Positions 8,655 to 16,004 of a stretch of DNA of 64,000 nt are shown here, in pieces (positions within the stretch are counted from its first letter, which is position 1; the number at the start of each line of letters is the position of its first letter). The notes under the pieces were generated by a model, which had not been told where the DNA came from, ran no database searches, and saw nothing but the letters and a program-made list of their open reading frames with translations. A program made the translations under genes and the position numbers. Location of the stretch: positions 1 to 64,000 of the forward strand of contig WYBM01000041.1 in the NCBI GenBank assembly GCA_011525915.1, read 5' to 3'. Source of the DNA: Ardenticatenaceae bacterium (GTDB lineage: Bacteria; Chloroflexota; Anaerolineae; Promineifilales; Promineifilaceae).

Positions 8655-10388
8655 ATGATAGCACGACATTTCTCCCGCACCACCCATAAAATTCGGTCTG
8701 CCGTGGGGCATCTGGAATTTCACCGGACCCCCCTGGATGTGCCTTTAGCTGTGTTTTTCCTGATGTTGTTTGTGGGGATGTGGACGGCTTACTCAGGACA
8801 GCTGGCGTTGTATAAATTTTGGATGCTGACCGCTGCCATAGGATTGTATTACATCATCACGGCCGTGCCCCGGCGTTATGCCTGGTGGCTGGCCGCTGTC
8901 TGTGGACCGCTGGCTGCCGGGTTGGCTCTTTATTATGTGACAGCTTCTGGTTGGCACCGGGGCATGGCGGTTTTAGGCGGGGTGCTTCCACCGTTTTATA
9001 CGCTGCTGTCACTACGCATGTTTTGGCCGCTCTTTTTGCCACACCCTAACGTCATTGGTGGGCTGATCGCCATGCTGATGCCTTTTATGGCGGCGACGTG
9101 GTTGTATGCCCGGCGCGAAGGGCGGCAAACGTGGCTGTTGGTCACGGCCGTATGCCTGGTCATAGCGTTGGGTGGGCTGCTCGTCACTCGATCTGTGGCC
9201 GCCTGGTTGGCTCTGGCTGCCGGCCTTGGTTTGTGGGCCATGTGGCCAATTAGTGGCTGGTGGTCGCAGCGTTGGCCTTTAAGACGTGGGGTATGTTATG
9301 GATTGCTTACGGGGGTGATCATTTCCGGTGGCCTGACTTTTATCTGGTGGGTGATAAAGATGGGGATGATGGGCAGCGAAGCGTTGATGAGGAGCGAAGC
9401 ACTGGTGGGCAGGTTTACATTGGTCAGAGGCGCGTGGCGGTTGGTGCAGGATTATTCCTGGACGGGCAGTGGGTTAGCTTCGTTTCCCGCTTTATATGCG
9501 GAATATGTGCGGGTGGTCCCCAATTTTTTTGTCGGTTATAGTAATGTTTACCTGGATGTCTGGCTAGAATTGGGGGTGATTGGCCTGGCGGCCGTGTTGG
9601 CCGTGTGGTGGGGGGCGTTGTGGCAGGTTATTCAAGCCCTGCGACGCAGCCTAAAACGGCCGTATCCGGCACAGGGCAACGTTTATTGGCTGCGTTGGGC
9701 GGCTTTATCCAGCCTCATGATCATGATGCTGCGGGGCATCACCGACGATATGCTTTTTGGTGGGCTGGCTGGGCCTCTGCTCTTTTTTATGCCGGCCATG
9801 GCCGTGCTGGTTTCCCGGCGCCAGCATCAGACGCACAGAGCATCATCCAGGGGCCTGTTTCTGGCTGGCGCAGCGGTTGTGGGTCTGTTTACCCTGGGTG
9901 CCCTGCTCTTGACGCTGAGCACACAGGCACAAGCAGCCTGGCAGGCCAACCAGGGGGCCTTATTGATGGACCGCGTGCTGCTGCCTGGTTGGCCACAGAA
10001 TGAATGGCGAGAGAGCCGGTATACGACGGTGCTGCAACCGGCAAAAATGCATTTTGAACAAGCCCTCACCCTGGATGCGTCTAACCGCACGGCCCATCAG
10101 CGGCTGGGCATGATGGCGCTGCTGGAGAGGGATTTTAAGACGGCCGTTTTTCACCTGGAACAAGCTTACCAGCAAGACCCACATCACCAGGGCATCATTA
10201 AACAGTTGGGGTATGCTTACGTCTGGCAGGGTCAGCTTGAGCGGGCCTTGCCCCTGCTGGTAGATACGCCGGGGGCGGCGTCAGAAATGGAGATTTATAT
10301 TCGCTGGTGGCAGGGGCAGCACCGCCCGGAGCTGGCGGAACAAGCGGCGATGATGTTAACCTTGTTGGAGGGTAAATCCCCCGATTAA
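8655..10388 (+). CDS. O-antigen ligase (Wzy/WaaL-like) membrane protein with C-terminal TPR domain (577 aa)
   Basis: About ten to eleven hydrophobic helices cover residues 30-430. The long non-membrane segment around 245-290 carries the ligase/polymerase hallmarks (RGAWRLVQDYSWTGSGLASF, then YSNVYLDVWLELGVIGL). The last 130 residues are soluble and contain tetratricopeptide-like repeats (FEQALTLDASNRTAHQRLG, then VFHLEQAYQQDP). Ligase-plus-TPR proteins are common in Gram-positive and Chloroflexota surface-glycan loci and are thought to polymerise or attach glycans outside the membrane. There is no lipid A pathway here, so the acceptor is likely not LPS. A strong terminator isolates it from the gene upstream. 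Confidence 0.85.
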   Translation: MIARHFSRTTHKIRSAVGHLEFHRTPLDVPLAVFFLMLFVGMWTAYSGQLALYKFWMLTAAIGLYYIITAVPRRYAWWLAAVCGPLAAGLALYYVTASGWHRGMAVLGGVLPPFYTLLSLRMFWPLFLPHPNVIGGLIAMLMPFMAATWLYARREGRQTWLLVTAVCLVIALGGLLVTRSVAAWLALAAGLGLWAMWPISGWWSQRWPLRRGVCYGLLTGVIISGGLTFIWWVIKMGMMGSEALMRSEALVGRFTLVRGAWRLVQDYSWTGSGLASFPALYAEYVRVVPNFFVGYSNVYLDVWLELGVIGLAAVLAVWWGALWQVIQALRRSLKRPYPAQGNVYWLRWAALSSLMIMMLRGITDDMLFGGLAGPLLFFMPAMAVLVSRRQHQTHRASSRGLFLAGAAVVGLFTLGALLLTLSTQAQAAWQANQGALLMDRVLLPGWPQNEWRESRYTTVLQPAKMHFEQALTLDASNRTAHQRLGMMALLERDFKTAVFHLEQAYQQDPHHQGIIKQLGYAYVWQGQLERALPLLVDTPGAASEMEIYIRWWQGQHRPELAEQAAMMLTLLEGKSPD

Positions 10389-10522
10389 CGCGGCCAGGGG
10401 GGATAGCCAACGTGTTAACCTGGTTTGATGTCTCCTTTTCCCCTGGCAGTCTTATGTTATGCCTGGCCAACAGGTGCGGCAGAGGAAGATCCTGAGAACA
10501 ACAAAAGCGCTTCCTCTGATGC

Positions 10523-10551
10523 TGCACATAATTAAAATCCTCCGCTATAAT
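10523..10551 (+). promoter_or_regulatory. Predicted promoter for the DUF5989 - SxtJ - carbamoyltransferase operon
   Basis: The -10 hexamer TATAAT (10546-10551) is a perfect consensus, with a weak -35 TGCACA (10523-10528) 17 bases upstream. The -35 overlaps the outer part of a hairpin whose 9-bp core stem is CAGAGGAAG (10480-10488) with CTTCCTCTG (10510-10518). Transcription would start about 60 bases before the DUF5989 ATG. Confidence 0.5.
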
Positions 10552-10618
10552 CAAACCTTTAGCAGCCTATAGGCTTGGCTTTGTGGATAGATAGATTTTT
10601 AATGCGCAAGGATAAATT

Positions 10619-10792
10619 ATGATCGACTCAGTAAAATCTCGTGCAGGTGTTATAAAAGAACTGTTTGGTTTCCTATGGAAACGCAAGCTGTGGTGGGCAA
10701 TGCCTATGGTGATGGTATTGTTGGTATTTTTGATACTGATCCTTTTGGCCTCAGCCTCCCCATTCGCGCCGTTTATTTACACATTGTTTTAA
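10619..10792 (+). CDS. DUF5989 family small membrane protein (57 aa)
   Basis: A short gene easily missed. ATG at 10619 follows an AAGGA ribosome binding site by about six bases. The protein has a basic amphipathic N-terminus, LWKRKLWW, then one transmembrane helix (about residues 28-46) and the ending SPFAPFIYTLF. As I recall the family, DUF5989 proteins have exactly this layout and sit between or beside SxtJ-like and carbamoyltransferase genes. The next gene starts 12 bases after its stop codon, so this is a three-gene operon. Its biochemical role is unknown; a membrane partner of the carbamoyltransferase is plausible. Confidence 0.85.
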   Translation: MIDSVKSRAGVIKELFGFLWKRKLWWAMPMVMVLLVFLILILLASASPFAPFIYTLF

Positions 10793-10804
10793 GGCACGGC
10801 CGTC

Positions 10805-11359
10805 ATGTTAGCGCTGGTTAGTATGATTATTCCCATCTTGTTAGCGATGGTCAGCTTTGCGGCTGGCATTACGCTGGCCGCAAAGCAGCGAGAGTATCCC
10901 GTGGCCGTGGTTGATTTGTTAGGGGTTATTGGCTTGTGGCTGTTTATCTTTTGGGTACGGCCGCAGTTCAGCCACCTGCTCTTGCTGTTGGTTACCCTGG
11001 GGGTAGGTATATTGGTGGGGTATGTGGTGGGGGTAGTGCGCCTGGCCGGCCATCATGAAGCCAATGTGCTGCCCAAGTCTGAATTACCGGCCCATGCCCA
11101 GGAACAGGCCGTCACGGCCGTGTCCCCCAATTTGCTCAAACGCGCCTGGCAGCGCTGGAATGATTTTGCCGGACGTATGGGTAATGTTCAGGGCCGACTG
11201 TTGATGGGCGTTTTCTATTTTGTCTTTGTCACTCCTTTGGGTCTGGGTGTCCGCCTCTTTTCAGACCCTCTGACCACAAAAAAGCAGCCAACCCAGTCTA
11301 ACTGGCAGCCAAAAGAAGCCTCTGACCTGACCCTTGAGGCGGCCAGAGAACAGGGCTAA
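10805..11359 (+). CDS. SxtJ-like membrane protein (184 aa)
   Basis: Residues 1-85 hold three hydrophobic helices. A polar stretch follows, and the C-terminal third matches what I recall of SxtJ proteins: a helix reading YFVFVTPLGLGVRLF, then DPL, and later NWQPKE. SxtJ is a small membrane protein of unknown function that accompanies carbamoyltransferases, named from the saxitoxin cluster. Compared with typical SxtJ of about 130 residues this one is longer and its N-terminal membrane part differs. It lies 12 bases after the DUF5989 gene and seven bases before the chosen start of the carbamoyltransferase. Confidence 0.65.
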   Translation: MLALVSMIIPILLAMVSFAAGITLAAKQREYPVAVVDLLGVIGLWLFIFWVRPQFSHLLLLLVTLGVGILVGYVVGVVRLAGHHEANVLPKSELPAHAQEQAVTAVSPNLLKRAWQRWNDFAGRMGNVQGRLLMGVFYFVFVTPLGLGVRLFSDPLTTKKQPTQSNWQPKEASDLTLEAAREQG

Positions 11360-11366
11360 CGAAACC

Positions 11367-13142
11367 ATGTATATTTTGGGGATTTCCTGTTTTTATCACG
11401 ATGCAGCGGCAGTGCTGCTGCACGATGGGCGCCTGGTGGCGGCCGCAGAAGAGGAACGTTTCAGCCGCCTGAAACATGACGCTGCTTTCCCCCGGCAGGC
11501 TGTTGCCTTTTGTTTAAAAACGGCCGGTATAACGGCCGCAGAATTAGACTACGTGGTCTTTTACGAAAAGCCACTGCTCAAATTTGAGCGCATTCTCAAG
11601 ATGCATCTGGCCAGCTTTCCCCGTTCCTGGCGTGCTTTTGGCGAGGCGATGATCGCTTGGGCCGGCGATAAGTTGTGGGTGAAAACACATATCCAGCAAG
11701 GGGTGGGTGTGCCCTCTGAGAAAATCCTGTTTGTCGATCATCATGTGTCTCATGCGGCCAGCGCCTTTTTTGCGTCGCCGTTTAAAGAAGCGGCACTCTT
11801 GACCATAGATGGCGTGGGTGAATGGACAACGGCCGCACGGGGGCGGGCGACAGCCGATTGGGATGGTTCTGGCCAAAACGTATTAACCCTGACTGAAGAG
11901 CAGCGCTTTCCGCATTCGTTGGGGCTCCTTTATTCGGCGTTTACCGCCTTTTTGGGTTTTCATGTCAATAACGGTGAGTACAAGGTGATGGGCATGTCGC
12001 CTTATGGCGAGCCCCGCTACCTGGACAAGATCGAGAAACTCTTTAAGGTCTATGATGATGGCAGCTTTTGGACAAATATGGATTACTTCAGCTACCATTA
12101 TTCGCATACCAACACCTATAACCAGAAATTTATTGACCTGTTTGGCCCGCCGCGGGTACACAGTGATGATTTCTATACCAGCAAAACCAACCCGGAAGTA
12201 AACCCCAACGATCCCCAGGTGAAGCAAAACCAGTATTATGCTGATGTGGCGGCCAGCATTCAGTTGATGACAGAAGAAACCTTGCTGAAGATGCTGTGCG
12301 CCCTTCATCGGGAAACCGGGTTGACGCAGGTATGTATTGCCGGTGGGGTGGGGCTGAACAGCAAGGCCAACGGCCGTATTCTCAAAGAGACACCCTTTAC
12401 CGATGTTTTCATTCAACCGGCGGCCGGTGACAGTGGTGGCGCATTGGGGGCGGCGCTGTACGTTTACCATGTGCTGCAAGGTCAGCGGCGGCAATTTGTA
12501 CAGGAGCACAACTATTGGGGTGCCGCTTACGATGATGCCGATATTAAGCAGGCCATTGCCCAGACCGGTTTCCGGTATGAAGTTGTGAGTGATGAAGCGC
12601 AGTTGACGGCAACGGCCGTTGATGACATTCTGCAAGGGAAAGTGATTGCCTGGTTCCAGGGCCGTTTTGAATGGGGGCCGCGGGCATTGGGCAGCCGCAG
12701 TATCATTGCCGACCCACGCCGGGCAGAAATGAAAGAGATCATTAACGCCAAGATTAAGTTCCGTGAACCGTTTCGGCCGTTTGCGCCGGTGATTATTGAG
12801 GAGGCCGTTGCCGATTACTTTGAGATGGATTGCCCAGAAAATAATAATATGGCCCGCTTTATGTTGACGGTGGAACGTTTCAAAGAAGCGCCAGGGCAGC
12901 AAGTGCCCGCTGTCAATCACCTGGGTACCGGGCGGTTGCAAAGTGTGCGGCGCGTCTGGAACCCCCGTTATTATGACCTGGTGCACCAATTTGGCCAGGC
13001 GACAGGTGTGCCCATCCTCATTAACACCAGCTTTAACCTTCGTGGTGAACCTATTGTAAATACCCCGGCCAACGCCCTGAAAACCTTCGGCAACAGCGAT
13101 CTAGATACATTGGTCATGGGGAATTACATCATCCGCAAGTAG
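11367..13142 (+). CDS. Carbamoyltransferase, NodU/CmcH/SxtI family (591 aa)
   Basis: Transfers a carbamoyl group from carbamoyl phosphate, via carbamoyl-AMP, to a hydroxyl of a sugar or natural product. The N-terminal Kae1-like ATPase domain starts MYILGISCFYHDAAAVLL and contains HHVSHAASAFFASPF with its metal-binding histidines, then GGVGLNSKANGRI. The C-terminal carbamoyl-phosphate-processing domain includes RFEWGPRALGSRSI and the terminal INTSFNLRGEPIV block. Length matches the family. The frame is open to 11334, overlapping the gene before it, but 11367 begins the conserved fold. With a glycan locus downstream, a sugar hydroxyl is the likely acceptor. Confidence 0.93.
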   Translation: MYILGISCFYHDAAAVLLHDGRLVAAAEEERFSRLKHDAAFPRQAVAFCLKTAGITAAELDYVVFYEKPLLKFERILKMHLASFPRSWRAFGEAMIAWAGDKLWVKTHIQQGVGVPSEKILFVDHHVSHAASAFFASPFKEAALLTIDGVGEWTTAARGRATADWDGSGQNVLTLTEEQRFPHSLGLLYSAFTAFLGFHVNNGEYKVMGMSPYGEPRYLDKIEKLFKVYDDGSFWTNMDYFSYHYSHTNTYNQKFIDLFGPPRVHSDDFYTSKTNPEVNPNDPQVKQNQYYADVAASIQLMTEETLLKMLCALHRETGLTQVCIAGGVGLNSKANGRILKETPFTDVFIQPAAGDSGGALGAALYVYHVLQGQRRQFVQEHNYWGAAYDDADIKQAIAQTGFRYEVVSDEAQLTATAVDDILQGKVIAWFQGRFEWGPRALGSRSIIADPRRAEMKEIINAKIKFREPFRPFAPVIIEEAVADYFEMDCPENNNMARFMLTVERFKEAPGQQVPAVNHLGTGRLQSVRRVWNPRYYDLVHQFGQATGVPILINTSFNLRGEPIVNTPANALKTFGNSDLDTLVMGNYIIRK

Positions 13143-13451
13143 TTTTTAAGGACTCAGACAGTCACTTAAATACCTACCATTTAAACACCGACCCTCCTGT
13201 TAAGACCGATCTTAATTTTGCTATGCTTTGCTATCGTTAAGTTTCCTGGTAAGAAACCAGTACTGTGCGTGTACACCTGGCAGGCTTTGCAACTAATTTA
13301 CAAGCAAATCCCACCCTGAATAGAAAGTGGGGCAGCCTGTTGGGGAATGCCCACCGTAATTATATAAAACTGCGGCGGACGCAGAGTATGAGCAGCCTTT
13401 TTTCTGCGCCCTCTACACACTCCGCGGTTTATTTCATAGGAGATGTTGTTG
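13143..13451. other. 309-base intergenic region with a TTAAG element and a nested hairpin
   Basis: No gene seen. It contains one of three TTAAG-N6-CTTAA elements (13200-13225). It also contains a nested inverted repeat: AAAC-t-GCGG at 13367-13375 pairs with CCGC-g-GTTT at 13422-13430, enclosing CGCAG (13380-13384) with CTGCG (13404-13408). The hairpin ends about 20 bases before the radical SAM gene and could be a regulatory leader. Confidence 0.5.
13200..13225 (+). promoter_or_regulatory. TTAAG-N6-CTTAA element, copy 1
   Basis: TTAAG ACCGAT CTTAA, followed by TTTTGCTATG. It matches the copy at 20455-20480 at 23 of 26 positions. It lies 226 bases upstream of the radical SAM start. The symmetrical halves suggest a dimeric regulator site; the T-rich tail could also be part of a promoter. 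Confidence 0.45.
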
Positions 13452-15167
13452 ATGAGTGAAAACGTTGCTGTAAACGTTCCAAAAGAAAAAGATCCGCTGC
13501 GCGAGAATTTGGGCACGCGCCGCGTGCCCAAGCTACGAATGGCTGACTTCCCCAATGCTGATGAGATTGTGCGTCAGGGTTTGTTGACGGAGACACGGCC
13601 GTCAACCGCGGTTGACATTCTTCTGGTGAATCCCCCTACGCCGGATGGCGGCCTGTGGATTCGCACCCAACACCGGGTGGGACGCCGCACCCGCGAGAAT
13701 ATGGTGTGGCCGCAGGTGTCGCTGGCTCAGATGGCGGCTTTGCTGCACCCAGTTTACAAAGTGGGCATTATTGATGCTAATGCCGAGCGTATGGATTGGG
13801 AAACGTTTGCACACCAGCTAGACGCATATAAACCGAAGTATTATCTGACACAAGTGACGGCGCCTACACTGGAAAATGATATGTTTGGTTGTTTTCTGGC
13901 TAAGGCACGTGGTGCCAAGACCATTGCCTTTGGTACCCATGTCACGCCCATTCCCAAAGAGACATTAGTGCCATACCCTGCCCTGGACTTTGTGCTGGTG
14001 GGTGAACCAGACCTGACCATTCGTGATCTGCTGGATCATTTGGAAAACCGCATTGACGAACGCTCCCCGGAGATCACCCACATTTTTGAGAAACACGATC
14101 CGCTTTACAAACCGGCCATTAATGAGGATGGCACCGTAGATATGCACGGTATTAAAGGAGTGGCCTGGCGCAAAGGGGAGGCGTTGGTGGTGAACTTTAC
14201 ACGGCCGTTCATCTCTGATCTTAATGACCTGCCCATACCACTGCATGACATGCTGCCCTTGCAAAAATACCGCATGCCCCTGATTAAGGGGCCATTTACC
14301 TTTATTGTTACCAGCCGCGGCTGCCCTGCCGGCTGCACCTATTGCATCAAACACGTTAGCTACCAATTCAGCACCCGCCTGCGCTCGCCCCAATTGCTGG
14401 TAGAAGAGATGTGGCAGCTCAAAAAACAGGGCATCAACAACATTCATATGTATGCTGACCTCTTCACCGTCAACCGTGACCAGGTTGTAGAGTTATGCCA
14501 GCTTATGATTGAGCAAAAGCTAAATGTACGCTGGACGTGTAACAGCCGTGTGGATTACGTCGATGAAGAGATGCTCACCCTGATGGGTAAGGCTGGTTGT
14601 TGGTTAATTTCCTGGGGTATTGAAAGCGGCAACGAGCAGATTTTGCGTCATGCTCGCAAAGGCGCTTACCCGGAAAAGGCGGCACGTTCTCTGCAATGGG
14701 CCAAAAACGCCGGCATTAAGAATTGGGGTTACTTTATCATTGGTCTGCCTGGCGAAACAGAAGAAACCATCCGCCAGACCATTGATTTTGCCAAGAAGTT
14801 GCCGTTGGATATTGCCCTTTTCCATGTGGCGGCACCCTATCCGGGCACACCCTTTTTCTTTGAGGTGGTAAAAAACGGCTGGTTCCGTCCAGGTACACGC
14901 TGGGAAAATGTAGATATGGACAAGGGCACCGTGTTAGATTACCCTAACCTATCAGCGGAAAGATTACTCTATTGGCAAAAACGTGCCTTCCGTGAATGGG
15001 CTTTCCGGCCTGGCCCTATTATGACATATTTAAAAATGCTTATGTCTGACACATCTACCTTGCGTTCGGCGATAAGTGTGGGCTTACAGCATTTGAGCTG
15101 GGCTGGCACGGATTCCGGTGCCCCTGTAGCCGCGCCATCAGCTTCAGTATCGGCATCAGGGGATTAG
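13452..15167 (+). CDS. B12-binding domain radical SAM protein (571 aa)
   Basis: The N-terminal cobalamin-binding-like domain (about residues 50-230) includes VDILLVNPPTPDGG and VGEPDLTIRDLL. The radical SAM core follows, with the cluster motif CPAGCTYC (three Cys for the 4Fe-4S cluster) near residue 295, and later GIESGNEQILRHARKG and GYFIIGLPGETEETI. This is the class B arrangement found in HpnJ, BchE and many methyl- or carbon-transfer enzymes. The substrate is unknown; context suggests a lipid carrier or glycan. Two ATGs are possible; I take 13452 because GGAG at 13439-13442 is nine bases before it, while the ATG at 13443 would touch the binding site. Confidence 0.88.
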   Translation: MSENVAVNVPKEKDPLRENLGTRRVPKLRMADFPNADEIVRQGLLTETRPSTAVDILLVNPPTPDGGLWIRTQHRVGRRTRENMVWPQVSLAQMAALLHPVYKVGIIDANAERMDWETFAHQLDAYKPKYYLTQVTAPTLENDMFGCFLAKARGAKTIAFGTHVTPIPKETLVPYPALDFVLVGEPDLTIRDLLDHLENRIDERSPEITHIFEKHDPLYKPAINEDGTVDMHGIKGVAWRKGEALVVNFTRPFISDLNDLPIPLHDMLPLQKYRMPLIKGPFTFIVTSRGCPAGCTYCIKHVSYQFSTRLRSPQLLVEEMWQLKKQGINNIHMYADLFTVNRDQVVELCQLMIEQKLNVRWTCNSRVDYVDEEMLTLMGKAGCWLISWGIESGNEQILRHARKGAYPEKAARSLQWAKNAGIKNWGYFIIGLPGETEETIRQTIDFAKKLPLDIALFHVAAPYPGTPFFFEVVKNGWFRPGTRWENVDMDKGTVLDYPNLSAERLLYWQKRAFREWAFRPGPIMTYLKMLMSDTSTLRSAISVGLQHLSWAGTDSGAPVAAPSASVSASGD

Positions 15168-15338
15168 TGACATCGGCAGTGCTGCACAATAAAAAGAGAA
15201 AAAGTTGTTGTCCTTGAATGACGCCAATACTAGAGATTGCGTCCATGATGGTGGTCGTTCGGACAGGAGGAGGCGCTTTTGATCAGATAGAGATCATGAT
15301 CCAACATCTATTACTACTTTATTGGATTAAAGCAACCT

Positions 15339-15365
15339 GTATGGGTTTAGACCATACCCTACTAT
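15339..15365 (+). promoter_or_regulatory. Possible operator and -10 element before the CHRD gene
   Basis: GTATGG (15339-15344) is mirrored by CCATAC (15352-15357) across seven bases, directly followed by TACTAT (15360-15365), a good -10 hexamer 20 bases before the CHRD ATG. No convincing -35 is visible, which would suit an activator-dependent promoter. Confidence 0.3.
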
Positions 15366-15385
15366 AAATAGAGGATAGGGATACC

Positions 15386-15877
15386 ATGAAATCAGCAAGA
15401 AAAATTTTACTTTTGGGGCTGTTAACGGCCGTTGTATTTGCCTTGCCGCTCACAGTTCTGGCTAACAAAAGGATTTACCGGGCCACCCTGACCACTGACG
15501 CTGAGCTGCATCAAGTGGTTGATTCCAATGCCCGTGGGAATGCTATTGTAGGCACGACGCCTAATGGTGTTCGTGTTGAAGTGTCGGTGCACAGCCTTTC
15601 TGGTGATGCCACGGCCGTACACATCCACGGCCCGGCCAATGAGCAGCAAACAGCACCACCGGTTGTAACATTGTGTGGTGGCCCGCCACCAGCCGTGCTG
15701 CCCCAATGCACCATGGAAAATGGCGTTCTAAAGATTCAGGGCATGATCACCAACCAACTGGTAGGCATGACACAGGCTCAGTTCATGAATGCGCTGGATA
15801 ATGGGCTTCTTTACATCAACGTACACACCCAGTTGAACCCGGCTGGTGAAGTGCGCGGTCAACTGTATCCCCGTTAA
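15386..15877 (+). CDS. Secreted CHRD domain protein (163 aa)
   Basis: A signal peptide of about 26 residues ends at VLANKR. The rest is a single CHRD domain, first named in chordin: RATLTTDAE at the start, AVHIHGPA near residue 75 with conserved histidines, and the ending YINVHTQLNPAGEVRGQL. Bacterial CHRD proteins are extracellular and of unknown function, possibly metal or matrix binding. The start ATG follows GATAGGG. A bidirectional terminator lies 68 bases after the stop codon, and the next gene is convergent. Confidence 0.88.
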   Translation: MKSARKILLLGLLTAVVFALPLTVLANKRIYRATLTTDAELHQVVDSNARGNAIVGTTPNGVRVEVSVHSLSGDATAVHIHGPANEQQTAPPVVTLCGGPPPAVLPQCTMENGVLKIQGMITNQLVGMTQAQFMNALDNGLLYINVHTQLNPAGEVRGQLYPR

Positions 15878-15944
15878 TGTGATGACGGCATCTGATCTCG
15901 GCACCTAAAGGCTGCCGGTCACATCGGATGCCTGGTATACCCCC

Positions 15945-15976
15945 AAAAAAGCCCGGCAAATGTTTGCCGGGCTTTT
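15945..15976. terminator. Bidirectional rho-independent terminator
   Basis: AAAAAA, then GCCCGGCAAA (15951-15960), a TG at the centre, TTTGCCGGGC (15963-15972) and TTTT. The stem is flanked by A on the left and T on the right, so it can end transcription from both the CHRD gene and the convergent propeller gene. Confidence 0.88.
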
Positions 15977-16004
15977 CTCGTTCATTGGCAGGTTAGTATG
16001 GTGT

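Noticed and set aside
11883..12989. 368-codon minus-strand frame opposite the carbamoyltransferase
   Set aside because: The plus-strand carbamoyltransferase is certain; the opposite frame is open only through codon bias and has no recognisable domain.
15234..15248. Exact 15-base match AGATTGCGTCCATGA with 23321-23335
   Set aside because: One or two exact 15-base pairs are expected by chance in a 64-kb window, and the flanks do not align.
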